This document shows, one piece after another, positions 49,170 through 62,029 of a stretch of 64,000 nucleotides of DNA. The notes beneath the pieces are model-generated. The model was not told the DNA's origin. It did not search any database and saw only the letters and a program-made list of their open reading frames with translations. Each line of letters begins with the position of its first letter. Position 1 is the stretch's first letter. The DNA is from Plectrocnemia conspersa. Its lineage: Eukaryota; Arthropoda; Insecta; Trichoptera; Polycentropodidae. The translations under genes and the position numbers were made by a program. The stretch spans positions 806,001 through 870,000 of the forward strand of contig VTFK01000002.1 of NCBI GenBank assembly GCA_009617715.1. The letters are read 5' to 3'.

Positions 49170-52100
49170 ATTATATTATACTACTTTTGTATTTAAATAC
49201 AAGCATGATAATATAAATGAACAGAAAGATAGGGGTGCCTCTAATTAAATAAACATACGTATACTCACTAATTCGCCTTCTATTTAGTTTTCTTTTACTT
49301 ATTCATTTAATAAAAATACGTCATCACTATTTTATTCCGAAATATTTATTTACTTTTTACTACGCAGATAAATACTTTTTTGAGTAGAATATAAATATAA
49401 AAAAATTCTTGCATGAAAACCACTTACGTACAAATACTTTTAAAAATGTGCGTTAAAGAAATATGCGCTATTTATATTTCTATAAAAATATAATACACTT
49501 TGGCACAGGAAAAATTGCGTAGCATTAAATAAATATAAATAATTATAATTAAATATGGGGTCTATCGGTCAAATTGATCACAATGGCGTGGAGACACACT
49601 GAATGACCAAAACACACATGGGTCGAATTTGTGGGTTCGTTTCGCGATTTTGAAAGATTTACGGTAGATTTTTTTTGTTCACTGCGAATTTTCCGATCCA
49701 TTGAATTCTGCGATAAATAAATACATACAACTCAAATGTACGTATTGTACCATATAAAGTACACTGTGAGTCAAAAGTTGATTTAGAATTCAATTTCAGT
49801 TTCATATTGATTTTCGAGACATTTATATGTGACTCATTATTTACATTTAAAGCATATAATTACTATTATACATATTCTTATTCACTTAATAAATTATATA
49901 TTAATGAATAACTGACTGTAGTCTTAATGTTAAGTTGTTGTTAAAAAAAGGTTTTGGATTATATGATTTGTCTCAGTAATTAGTTTATATTAAAATTTAA
50001 GGTTTCTTTAAGAATTATATTGCTTTTAACTTAGCATCTTACTTATAAAATAATGAGTTTCATATACTCTCACTTTAATCCAATTAAATTTTTCCATACA
50101 TCCATTTCATCTTAATAATCATCTTATATCGCTCAGCGCTCTATTATGTAACACTTGCAATTTATTCGATTGCAAGTTCTGCATTAAAAATGTGTTACAC
50201 AATATAAAGTTTGAGAACGCAAGTTAAATTTAGAGTAATTATTAAATGTTTATATATCTAACTTATAAATAAAATCACGAAAAATATATTTTAAAATTAA
50301 CCAAGTTATATATTTATATATATGTATAATTAAACTCAAGATCTATTATTAACATTAAATTTAAATAATTTTTGCTTCTTCATAAAACGGTAATTTTACG
50401 TTAGAAAACTTAAAGTGTAAATATTATTTTAAGTCTTCTTGCTTCTATTTTTAAGCGTCTCTGTTTTTATTATTATTATTTTCACAAAATCAACACGGTG
50501 TTATAATAAACCAATTAATTTCGACATAAATGTGTATCGCGCGGATTAAGTGATACGAATACTAATACTTTATATATGGCGTATGGAATAATTTATCTGC
50601 GGGATTAATAACGTTCCTTTCTGACATATACTGGTTATATTTATAGCGTTTTCGCGTTAAATATTAACGCTTTGTGAAGCAAGATATATTCCGGCTTGTA
50701 TACTTTATGAGAAAAGTTGTTCAAATCCCTTTTTCTAATTCATAGAATGGAGAATTAAGGGACGGGAAGAATGCGCTCATCCCACGGATGGCTGCTTTTT
50801 TTATGAAAAGCTCTCCGGCCGAAAAACACTAATTAGTTTAAAACATTTTAATTTCACTCTCTGCCTTCTTTCGGATTATTAAATAGCCTATTATTTTTTC
50901 CAAGATAATTGAATTAATAAATTGCCTTATTCTTGATTCTAAATCTTGTTACGCTGCTTGCTCGAAAGATTGATTGAATTACGTAGTCGGATATTATATA
51001 AAATTTTGTATTTAACACTCGAATGAGGTGAAAACTAATACTATGACAATGTGACATAAGAGTAAGCGATATGACTGCGATAGAAAAAGCTAAAATACTG
51101 GAGAATTGGGTAGCGCATGAATTGACGGACAGGTAGGTATTTACAAGTACACAATGATCTGCTAAGAAAAAATAGATTTTTTACAAATGATTAGTGTCAG
51201 AAATTGAGAATGCGTCATTTGAAAATGTGGGGCTCATTAAAAAATAAAACATAATAAAAAAAAGAAAAAAAATATTATTGAATATAATTATTTGTATAGA
51301 ATTTTGCGCCAATTTAAATTATACCTTTGGGGCTATGATAAAATTAAAAAAATAAAAATACTGAAAAATATACCCGAGACTAATCTTAAGAATCAGTGAC
51401 TAGACCAAACTTAAATTTAAATATAATCATATAAATCTGGCTTTAGAGGCATTAATTATAATTTTTATTAGCTTTCGGTCTTTAGTTAAGTAAATATATA
51501 TTAACAGTCTTAAATAAATTAAAGCAATATATTAATTTATATAATTTTCATTTCATTTTGAATCGTTTTTATAATTTTTCTTTTGTTTTTTTTTTTAAAT
51601 ATTAGTATTATTTTATTGTGAGATAGAACGTGGTTCAAAAACAGCAACTTGTAATAAATGTATGTATTATCATGTCTTTTAGAAGTTTATTAAACGTTTA
51701 TATTATATTTAAAAAAAGAGCATTTATAGAAATGTTTGATTAGGCCTATTAAACTTTCGTTGTTAGATAATACTGTTAAAATACGCATGGACGTTATATC
51801 ATGATATTTTTTCGGCACTATTTTATAATATTGTATTCTTTGCAAAATCAGCACAAAGTATTTTTTTTAACTTAAAAATTAAGAACTGGCTTGATAACAA
51901 TGTTTCGTATTTATTTACAGTCGATAACAGAAACTCGCTAGCATTATAAATGTAATTTGATTTAACCCACACAGTTATACAATATATACATATACAATAT
52001 ATAGGTTTCAATAATAATATTCCGACCATATTTTTGATACCAAATTCCAGCATAGATTTATTAAATAATATGTATTGGTATTTTGCTAATAATTTAGTGC

Positions 52101-52660
52101 AACAAAACATTTTTTCCTATTATTTTATATAATAATTCACAACATAAAAATATATTATAAATATTTTAAAGTCATTACAATATATTTTTAGGTTATTTTC
52201 GCAAGGTCTTTATTATTACCAAAATAAATATATAACATATTACGCACGTAGACTTATTGACAAGTTAGAAAATTCTAAAAAAATTATTAGAATTTTACAA
52301 TTTACGAATAGTAAATGTAATGAAATTTTGTTACGTTTGATAAGCTTTCATTCTAAATCAAAAATAAAATACATGCTAAGTAATAATATAGAAATGTATG
52401 GTTGTAAACCTTTGATAGTTTGGCTGTAGTATTGAGAAAATAGTAATGCATTAAATGTCATAGCAATACAGATTACACCATTTAGCAATCGATTTTGTCT
52501 CGAATTTTGTGTGTGTAGTATCTTAAATCAACATGTTATGTTAGAGTAGCTTTATGTTAATTTTTTGCTGGTTCAATTCTGTGTTATATATTACATGCAC
52601 AGATACGTCAGCACAAGTCTTGATGTATTAGAAATACAGACATTTCTAAAAAAAATCGTA
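49170..52660. other. mostly AT-rich noncoding DNA
   Basis: No gene. Small GC-richer patches at 49555-49700 and 50640-50830. A nested inverted repeat (TGTAACAC...GTGTTACA enclosing ACTTGCAA...TTGCAAGT) lies at 50147-50199. Confidence 0.5.
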
Positions 52661-52669
52661 CTTTTGAAA

Positions 52670-52810
52670 AATTTATTACGGACGTGCCGAACTCCCTCAA
52701 CGATAAAATATTCTTCGCGAAGCACTCAGTCTATTTTTTGCTCGCAAAAAAGCCTTGCCGGAAAAGGCGTCTATTTCCCATTGGAAAAATTCACACGAAA
52801 TCATAATAGA
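52670..52810. other. small GC-richer island
   Basis: About 140 bases of balanced composition with a GCCTTGCCGGAAAAGGC fold-back. Part of a 91-codon plus frame of no known family. Candidate conserved element. Confidence 0.3.
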
Positions 52811-52917
52811 CATTCATTGATACAAATTGCGACAATATAAATCGAATTTATGGATTTTTCATATTATTTACTTTATACTTTCAGTACGTATAAAATAGAA
52901 TACGAATATTTACGGAT

Positions 52918-52958
52918 AGTACTCTCGCTTTATAATCCGATTATAATGTGAGAGTACT
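52918..52958. repeat. 41-bp imperfect palindrome
   Basis: AGTACTCTC at the left and GAGAGTACT at the right, with inner TTATAATC/GATTATAA; only two or three positions break the symmetry over 20 bases per arm and there is almost no loop. Confidence 0.85.
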
Positions 52959-52959
52959 T

Positions 52960-54735
52960 TTTCGTGATAAATATTTATGTATTTTATATTTGCACGACAC
53001 CAGAATGTTAAGTAATAAATAAAATTTTGAGTATTTCTTTGAAATTTCCATTAGCTTATATATGGTATGCGTTGATTACAACGGGAGCACAAGTTCGTCA
53101 GTTTAATGCAAGAAATCATTAACCTACAACCCTTTTTTTGCTTTTTAATAAGATATAGTTTCTTAATCTTTTTAATTCTATATACCTCTTTGTCAATCAG
53201 ATGATTTTTTTAAAAAGTATGTATAATACATTAATGATAAAGTAATATTTATTTTTTATAGGAATGTTCTTTTTAACAAGGTAATATGCATATCATGTTG
53301 AACAGTGTTAAAAATGTAGATTCGCATAGATACTTTTTTACAAATAAAATTTAAGCTTTCATATCTTGCAAGACAAGAATCAGCTATTCTCGTAAAACAC
53401 AACAATTTTTGAAATAATTTTGGAGTTATTGTAGATTTTTTGTCCTAAAATCAATGTTTATTCTTAGTTAGATTAGCATCTTTGATACAGTTTCTATCAG
53501 AAAAAATAAGAATCTAAGCTTAGCTTTTATTTTATCACAATTGAAATAGGTGTTCAGTAATATCTTTTTTCAAAAATTTTACCAATACTTTTGAATCTAA
53601 TATCCATCTTGGTTTAGCACATTTCTCTAACATTGAAAAGTTTGTAAGAATGTCTACTTCTAAACTCTTCCTTTGTACCGTAGTCAAAATAGCTCGTTTT
53701 TCAGTTGCATCCATATTAAAAATAATCAAACAATTGGTAAACACTATCTATAGTATAAGCCAATAAATAAAAAATCCTTTCTGTAAAATAGTTACAAAAA
53801 CGTTTTTTTTATTTACTTAATTTTTTTTTTTCATCAGTTATTTATTTATTAAAATATTTTTTATTTAAGCACAGTAATTTTTTTGCAAACAATGTTATGG
53901 TCAATAGGTTTTTCAGTTATAAAGAGACAAAATAAATATTTTCATTTTGACCTGGCTACATTTTCATTTAATTTCATGCCAAATAAAAATAGCAATAAAG
54001 CTATTTCTTAGATTTAAAGTAAAGATAATAAGTTGATTTTATAAAATCACTATTCGAGGATCCCCTAAAATTCCCATTGATTTCAGGGAGTCCGAACAAA
54101 ACTGCCAATAATACACAATAATAAACGAGTTTTAATATCACTTAAATATACCACTTTATTAATATATATTTTACTGAACTATAAAAAATAATATTGAAGC
54201 TACAACTGTTGATTGAATATTTGCATATTTGAGCCTCCGAATATTGAAGCCTAATGCGTTCTGATTAATGAGAATTGCCAATATAAAAAAATAAAGTGAT
54301 ATTTATTTTATATAAAGTATAAATGCAGCAAAATTATTTTATAATAAAAATAAAGAAGCTTCTAAATTTGCTTAGTTTAGTGCAATATTTGTCTCTTTGT
54401 TGCATTTTTATTTTTATTTTTAATAATACAACATTTTAACGCCAATTTTTGCTATGTGCAATGTAAATTTATTTAAATGAAAATACGATAAATTGTTTAC
54501 AATATATATATATTTTTTTTTATCAATGGGTGATTAAGTTATAATTGTATAACCAGCACATCCCTTATGAAATTAATTGTATTAATTTGTTTGGTAGATC
54601 CTAACTATTTTTTTTATATAATTATAATTTCGATCAATAATTCTTACTTGTTATGGTTACCTAGATTTTTCTATATTAACTAATTATTATCTTAATAAAT
54701 AATTAAAAAAAATTGAGCTAAATTGTGCATAGTTA
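52960..54735. other. AT-rich noncoding DNA
   Basis: No recognised gene. A 69-codon minus frame (53744-53535) matches no family I know. Confidence 0.5.
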
Positions 54736-54737
54736 TA

Positions 54738-54910
54738 TCTATTGATTTACCAGTTGTATAAGTCAGTGATTCATTCATAAAAATACCTGGGTTCTAGTCT
54801 AAATACACCATAGTGTCTATTCAATCAATATTCTCTGTAAATCAAAATAAATGAAATAATAAATGAAATATAGTTATTTCACATTTATGGGTAAATATAG
54901 TATATTGATT
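54738..54910 (+). mobile_element. SINE-like fragment, copy D
   Basis: CCAGTTGTATAAGTCAGTGA (A-box region, about 54750-54769) and CTGGGTTCTAGTC (degraded B-box, about 54787-54799) parallel the head of SINE copies A and B at similar spacing. The body is not clearly alignable. Confidence 0.45.
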
Positions 54911-54919
54911 AATAATTTA

Positions 54920-55725
54920 TAATAAATATTGTGTTGATTGTGTGCTTGAATAAAAAAATATTAAATATTTTTAAAAGCTTTAATTTAAGTCTGGCCCCTT
55001 TAACGCTTGTCATACTGAAAAGTAAGACTTACAATAAAATAAATTAATACTTAAAATATTACACACAGTTCATTAAGTTAGCATAACGGCAGACGTTATT
55101 TTACGAATACATATAAAGCTTGTAAAAATGGTTTTATTTATTCATTAGAAAATGGTTATTGTATAAAATATTCTGATTATTATCAAAACTGTTTAAAGCT
55201 ATTAAAATAACTTTTTTTTTATTAAAATATCTAAAATTAAAGTTAAAAGCAAAATCTTGGCAAGAAAGTTATGGGGGTTTAAACTGTCTCTGTATTTTCC
55301 AACTTAATTGTTGGGTAGAACTGACTAATATTAACCACAGATTTAAATTGCATGTTTTAATATTAAGTTATACTACTTTGAGAGTAACAAGTTTATTAAA
55401 AAATCTTAATTTGGGGATTATTTGTACAGATAAACCATATTTTTGCTTCATAAAATTATTTACATACAAAAACACTCATAGTTTTTATCCGAAATAATTT
55501 AGCATAAACACAATACGTAAATTGCCGTTAACACAATAATCGGTCATACAATTAAAATTGAATCTTGATAATTATAAAAAATAATATATAAATTTTACAA
55601 ACATGCAAAAAACGATCATATTATGTTTAATGTAACACAAAATAATATAAACACGTCTATAAATGTGTCAGTAAAATAAATATATAAGTGAAAATTGTGC
55701 ATTTTTTTATACGTATAATTTATTC
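54920..55725. other. AT-rich noncoding DNA
   Basis: Nothing recognised. Confidence 0.6.
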
Positions 55726-55729
55726 TAAT

Positions 55730-56130
55730 GAATATTAGGCGTTCCTACTTGGCCCTGGGATAACTGAGTTATAAAAAAACACAAACAAGTTACCCTTCAG
55801 GGCAAAGCGCCTTTCCATTTCCCTATATTACAGCATGTTTGTGTTTCTTTGTCTGTTTGTTTGTCCTGATGGAAATTATGTAAATATATTAATTACATTT
55901 ACATTTGTAGTATATATGTGAACTAAACGATGTCACACAAAAACCCGCGTTACATCCAAACCAAATCCCACTAGATCCGTAACGGAAATGGGAAATTCTT
56001 TCGGGTGAATTTTCTCATTTTCCTGATTACTCGTCCGAATTATACGCGCCGGCTAATGAACGTTAACACGTAACACGTTAAAACACAACAATCGGACGCA
56101 AAAGGTTACGCGTCACGCCGTGAACTCGGC
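55730..56130. other. GC-richer island
   Basis: Two blocks, 55740-55870 and 55930-56130, of balanced composition, with CGCGCCGGC and repeated AACACGT at 56060-56080. No open frame of note. Candidate conserved non-coding element. Confidence 0.35.
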
Positions 56131-56207
56131 CAAAGGCTAAGACTATTTATATCGCATTATATTTAAAAACCTTTTATAGAACGGCAAACCTTATCTATGT
56201 GTATATG

Positions 56208-56256
56208 TACATTACCTTTTTATATATACGTACCTATATGTATATAAAAGGTAATG
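56208..56256. repeat. hairpin with about 20-bp arms
   Basis: ACATTACCTTTTTATATATA on the left and TATATAAAAGGTAATGT on the right pair with one bulged base and a short CGTACCTATATG-type loop. Partly simple TA sequence. Confidence 0.75.
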
Positions 56257-56436
56257 TCGAATCGATACTTTGCAGATTAGCACTGCGGGCTAGTCGGCGA
56301 ACTTCTTTCCGTTACACCTTTATCTTCTATGTATAAAGACGTTTTAGTAAAACATTTTTGGTTAGATTTAAAATAATATACGGGTGATATTGAAATATCT
56401 GATACTCAATAATTTTTATAAATTGAAAATAAGCAA

Positions 56437-56464
56437 TTTTTCACCGCGGAATTGCGGTGAAAAA
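56437..56464. repeat. perfect 11-bp inverted repeat
   Basis: TTTTTCACCGC and GCGGTGAAAAA around a GGAATT centre. Its half-site TTTTCACCGCG resembles E2F-type sequence, but the match may be chance. Confidence 0.85.
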
Positions 56465-56649
56465 AGGGCGATACCAATATACCACAAATATTGATAAACT
56501 TGATGGTGAAAAACAGTGGAAAATTTTTTTATATGTTTATTTTAATATTATTTAATATATGCAGTTTTTAAAAATGTATTCGAAAAGTTAATTAAAATAA
56601 TGACCTTATATATGCGTTTATTTTTATATTATTCCATTCTAAATAAAAG

Positions 56650-57070
56650 TGATTGCAACTAGCGTTGGCAACAGTCCCAGATTGACCGCGATTTTTCTGG
56701 AATTGAAATCGTTCAGGATTCCGTTTGAGTGTCAATTTGTCCCAGAATATTAGAGAAAGACATTTTTAAATAAAAATTTCCGAGATAACATTTTTTTACT
56801 TCCCGCAGTATTCTTAAATGATTAATTTTTTTTGGGATGAACTTCTATTTAGTTCCCACTAGACATTTTTGTGTTAATGTCTGATGTGACATTTTTTATT
56901 GCTTCCGCAGCATCACTAAATAGACCAAAATATTTTCGAAACGACTTTATAATTTTGGACATCCTAATCACAATTTATTTTTGTGTGCGAGATGCGGCTC
57001 GTATGAGTTTTTAGTTGTGACCCATTACATAAAAATATCGTTCATCACTGATATAAATTAAACTCATTAA
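56650..57070. mobile_element. possible decayed hAT-type DNA
   Basis: 56660-56760 has repeated CCCAGA/CTGGAATT/TCAGGATTCC-type phrases, and the far side near 57040-57055 ends TTCATCACTGATATA, whose complement resembles CAGTGATGAAC-type hAT termini. No coding motif survives. Weak. Confidence 0.2.
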
Positions 57071-58975
57071 AAGTAAATATCTACCTTAAAAGACAAAGCA
57101 TTATTAAAATACAAATTTAATCAAAAATACCAATAATGATAAGGTAGTTTGAGGGTTAAATCTTTATTAACTGCGATGGGGCAAAATAGCGAACTTTCGA
57201 ATTTGGGAATTAAGTTTGACAGAAATTTATGATGTATCGGATTAGCATGTCATTAAAACCGGTTGTTTATAATCCATCATCATCTCATCTGGGATCATGA
57301 CTGCGTAGCTTTCAAAATTTTACAGGCATGTTCTTAACTGAATTATAACTAATCCCTCGCAGTGTATAATACCGTTACAATTATTCGCTCACAAATTATA
57401 TTTATATTTATTTTGACAATTTAGTTTCTCAGACCAGTATTGTTCTTTTAATTAGTCTTTTATATTTACTTACTAGATATTCTACATCTGATATCTGCAG
57501 GCAAGTTTTGCCACTGAGTAAATATCACTCCGTAAATTATAAACAAACTTTACGAATACTAATATTGTAATCGCTTTAAACACGTTGTTTATGTTGTGTC
57601 GTTATTGTAAAAGTCATGCTATATGTATATTGTTATCTCACAAGATATGGGTTAAAAATTGTTATTATGAGCACCAACCTGTATATATATTTATGTATAA
57701 TATGAGTCAAATCAAATCATATTCATGTACGTACTTCATATACAATATAACCGTTCACCACAACTCAATATTTCTGATTCAAAAGGGTTTTGTTGCGATT
57801 TTCGCCATTTGTCGTGCGTCAAAAATTAAATTTCCGCACAAGCGGTGATTGCTGGCGTGAAACGCGAATGTTCGACAGAACAACGACTGAAAAACGACGT
57901 TATAATGAAACAACTTCCGCTATGTGAAACACACATGCCATAACGACATTAGAACGATTATACGCAGCGTACGAATGTCGAAAAAAAAAAAAAACACACA
58001 CACACAAAAGGAAACAATAAATTTAAACAGCAGAATTGGGTTCTATTTACATATATGGAATTGTACGCATTCGAGTTTTGAATGCATAATAGATTTTCGC
58101 CTCCAGATTTGTGTATGGAAACACATTTATTTTTATTCGTTTAATACTTAACTAGGCTATATAGCATAAAAAAAGTTAATGGTAACTCATGAAAAGACGT
58201 ATTCTTTGATTAAGCTTTCGTTGTATTTCTCTCATCGGTTTTGTTCTTTATGTAGTTTGTATTGACGTAGTCAGCATTTTATGAACGCACATATAAAATA
58301 TTTGGAATAAAAATGCCGCTATTGCTTTTATTTCCGTGATGGTTTCGTCTTGCGTAAATGATTTCTGCTCTCGGCATAGTGCGATTGACATCATGATAAA
58401 GTTGTCAGCGTTGCAAATGAACCGACAAACCGCATGTCTGGGGTTAGAGGGTGAAGCTTGCGGTTAATCCCGCCAGATGGTTACGGTTGATAAATATATC
58501 CTCCTTGTCTGCTATTGGCCTGTAGCCATGAAACGCACAGTACGATGCCACTTAGCTATGTGTACACAATATGATAAATTATTTACGAAAAATTATTTTC
58601 AAGTAACATAAAATATAAAATGTTTTTTAAGACATTCAAAAACTAAAAAAATACTACGAAACCTTCCAGTGAAAAATGTTACGTTCTCATGAGACTTTGG
58701 TCTAAGCTTTAGTGGGTGAGCTTGAAACATTTTAGTGCTGATCCAAGAATATTCTAAATTTATCATGAAAATTATTTCTCAATCCTAACGGTCGCTCAAA
58801 TAGCAAACGCAAATCCAAAGTCAAAGTATAACGCTGGTCGACAAATTTTGATGAATATTTTATCCATTTAGCTTAAATTTATTTTTCGGAAAGTATTTAG
58901 TATGCTTATTTACGAAATAAAAGAAGTTTTTCTGCTAGAGGTCAGGTTTTATATCATAATTGTTTAATATTAGTA
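57070..58975. other. noncoding DNA with GC-richer patches
   Basis: No recognised gene. GC-richer patches at 57770-57960 and 58280-58570. A poly(A)-(CA)n microsatellite occupies about 57980-58008. Confidence 0.5.
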
Positions 58976-58980
58976 TGCTA

Positions 58981-59017
58981 TTTTATCATCGAGTATGGCA
59001 AGTACTCGATGATAAAA
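58981..59017. repeat. perfect 15-bp hairpin, 7-nt loop
   Basis: TTTTATCATCGAGTA and TACTCGATGATAAAA around TGGCAAG. It ends ten bases before the mobile-element protein remnant on the minus strand, so it could mark an end of that element or act as a fold in its 3' region. Confidence 0.9.
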
Positions 59018-59026
59018 CTATACAAA

Positions 59027-60130
59027 TTAACTTAAATATATCCGTTTTGCTGTAAATTTGCGCTTGTGCGTATCTTGAGTCTCTTTGAAATGTCTAGTAA
59101 TAGTCGGATAACAGAGATGAGCTCTTTTCCCTTGGTACCGTTTCTCCAAAGCCGCATTATTCTGCTGAAAGCGCTCGTCATTGATATCACTTAAATTTTC
59201 GGGAGAGAAATCAAGATGAGAGTGTAAAAACGAATTCTCAAAGACATTACATACTATATTTTTGTGAGCCACGATTGAGCCATGTTTTTATGGTTTCCGA
59301 GCAAATTTTTGACTACATTTTTGAAGGCTGACCAAGCGGCTAGCTCAAACTGTCTCAACACTGAATTGAAATTTAGATCAGTCAAAACCTTATTTGTGGT
59401 CCCACAAAGATTCCTTCTTTTATTTTTGTATCGCTGATTCTGGGAAACTTTTTTTTTCAAGTAGTTAATCCCATCTCCATCAGACAAGCCTTTGAAAATT
59501 TTTTTCATTAAGCCCAACTTAATATATTATATAAAGGTGGAAGAAACATATTTTTAGATTTTACTAGAGGAACATGGGAAACATTCTTTGTGCCTGGTGT
59601 AATGATTTTTCATGTCCCTACTATCTCACTCACACAGAAAACCACAATATTTTGGGTATGCATACCGAGTATTAGCCATATTACTTTCAGGTCCGTATTT
59701 TTCATACTTAATTTTTGGCAACAGCAACTTCATGTTGCGGTACGTCTCTTTCATATTTGCAGCATGGCCAATAGGTATGAGTGATTAAGGATTTTCATTG
59801 TGAATCAAAACAGCTTTCAAACTGACTTTCAAAGAATCGATGAAAAGTCTCCACTCTACTGTTATTTTGCAAGGCAAGATCTGTCAACAGACCTTCAGTG
59901 TCTCGATAGTAACATAGCGTGTCTTCCATTACAAAAAAAGGAACTGAAAGATGTGCTGGAATCTAAAATGAGTAATTTTGGTATCCTTGTTGAGAAGATT
60001 CTACTGTTGTAAGTCAAACCTAACATTTATACTCGCAGCTTTGAAAAATTTGGGTCACGTACCAAATCATTAGGGTTACTCTTATTTAACAAGTGACACT
60101 CTGTAGATGTAAGCGCCTCCGTGAAAAATT
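59027..60130 (-). pseudogene. mobile-element-associated protein remnant
   Basis: Minus-strand translation over several frames reads, in order: DPEFFTEAL, NPNDLVRDPNFSK, SLKAVLIHNENP, IPIGHAANMKETYRNMKLLL, PKIKYEKYG, CGFLCE*DSRDMKNHY, KLGLMKKIFKGLSDGDG, AAWSAFKNVVKNLLGNHK, SFLHSHLDF.PENL, DERFQQNNAALEKRYQGK and HKRK. These blocks, including the (E)RFHQD-like and E-x-RYQG signatures, belong to an uncharacterised protein family found in many near-identical copies in arthropod genomes. Copy number suggests a mobile element. Here it has multiple stops and frameshifts and lacks its N-terminal part. Which transposon class carries it I cannot say. Confidence 0.75.
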
Positions 60131-60484
60131 CGGGATCCGATTTTTCGTTATTTTTTTCTGATGAAGTTCTCTCTAATTGAAAATTTTCTTATTCGAGGTT
60201 TTGCTATGTGTTGTGCTTTTTATTTATTTTTAACACCCCGATACGTTTGTCATGCAGAAGTTAGAAAAGTGATAGCTGTAACTGTCAAACTGAAATTTGA
60301 GTCAAGTTTTGCCATAAAAATCATCGGAATCGGTGATTCTTTACGAAAAAAATTTTAGTCACATATTTTGCAAAAATTAAAATCCCACAAAAACCTGACG
60401 TATTAAAAATGATTTTTTGACGTTTCTAAAATTAGCGCAAAATTTTCTATCGAATCAGCTATTAACGTTAAAGAGATAAAAAAT

Positions 60485-62020
60485 GTGTTGACTAATGTAA
60501 TTAGTAAAATAACGTTATCATGGCCAACCAAGTGCATCGCGCCACTGGCGCAAAAAATTGACAGCAATAACCTAGAATGGCAAACAGTGACAACAAACAA
60601 TAAAAATAGACCAAGACAAACAAAACTAAACAATTACTGGCTCGGAGAAGCACAAATAAACACAGATACAATGGACTCAAAGAAGACAACGGAACAAATA
60701 TTAAAACGTGTTCCAACGATTAACTAAAACCACCACCGATCTTCGTAGCGAGGGTCAAAGATAATAAATCACTAATAACGTTATTAAACTTGATAACTCA
60801 TAAATATCCATTCAACACAAGCAATAATAAAGAGGTTAAAATTCAACTAAAAACGGGCGATAAATACAGGACATCCATTAATGCCCTAAAGAAAAGAAAG
60901 ACAAAAACAGGAGAGAGACTATAGAGTAGTATTAAAGAATCTACATTCATCGTGCTACCAGAAATCTTTAAGGCAAGAACTAAAATTTAAAAGACGTATT
61001 GTAAGAAATATCTCTATAATTTTACAAAAAATAACAAAAAAAAACACTATCACTGTTTTACATCGATCGAACAAAAATGACCGTCTTACTATACAATTAC
61101 CATAGGGAAATGCCAACAGTCTATCGTAGCACACAAAGAAATACTTTTTTTCTCAAACAACACAAAATAGACGCCATGTTGGTCTCTGAAACTCATTTTA
61201 CGGAAAACTCTTACTTTAAAATATCTGAATACTGCGTTTATTCCATGAGACACTCAAACAGAACTGCAAACGGAGGCACAGCATTAATAATTAAAAACAA
61301 CATTCAACATTACAAAGCAGAATATCTTTAAGCGAATAACGTTAAAATTTAAGATCGTTACTTATAATTAATGCTTTCCGCCGTGTATATTAAAAATAAA
61401 CCCTCAAAGTACAATATTAAAAAAGAAAACTTTTTCAGCATACTGGGAAATAAATTTATTGCTGAAGGGATTAAAATGCTAAAATTTTTTTATAGGGATC
61501 AAGAAATCAAGACTAATAAACAATAAAGATAAATTATTGTACAAAGCGACAGTGAAAACTAACTTGAGGTGGATATGGACAGGACAACCAACATACTGGC
61601 CAATTGCAAAAAAAAAATATCTGTCTTGATTGACTTTTGCATTGTTCAGGGAATATATGTAAAATGAATTCTAGCTAAATCATGTTTCGAACTGAAAATT
61701 TACAAACAAATTTAATCCACAAACAACAAACTCCGACCTTATATAATCATAAAACTGATTGGGATTTGTTCAGAGAAAACTTTGCCCAAATTATCGAATT
61801 AAACATTTTCATGAAAAGCAACGTTGAAGTAGAACAAGCAGCGCAAGACTTAACAAAGAAACTTAAACAGCAGCTTGGAAAGCCACACTTAATCTTAATA
61901 CAAATAAAAAAATGAAAAAATCACCCCATATTAAAAAAAAGAAGAAAAACGTGAGCTATGCAAAAAGTGACAATAATCAAGATTACCATTTAAAAAATTC
62001 AACATTGCAATGGAAAATTT
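60485..62020 (+). mobile_element. Jockey-type LINE, ORF1 end plus endonuclease
   Basis: Three consecutive degraded pieces. 60485-60727: Asn/Lys/Thr-rich ORF1 segment. 60727-61070: PPPIFVARVKD...VKIQLKTGDKYRTSINALKK, then after a frameshift RDYRVVLKNLHSSCYQKSL, the ORF1 region before the zinc knuckles. 61077-61915: APE-type endonuclease pieces with KIDAMLVSETHFTENSYFKI and NGGTALIIKNNIQHY, then GQPTYWPIAKKK, then DWDLFRENFAQII from the linker before the reverse transcriptase. Gene order is that of Jockey LINEs. The reverse transcriptase is absent: the element stops near 62020. Confidence 0.85.
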
Positions 62021-62029
62021 TGTTTAACC

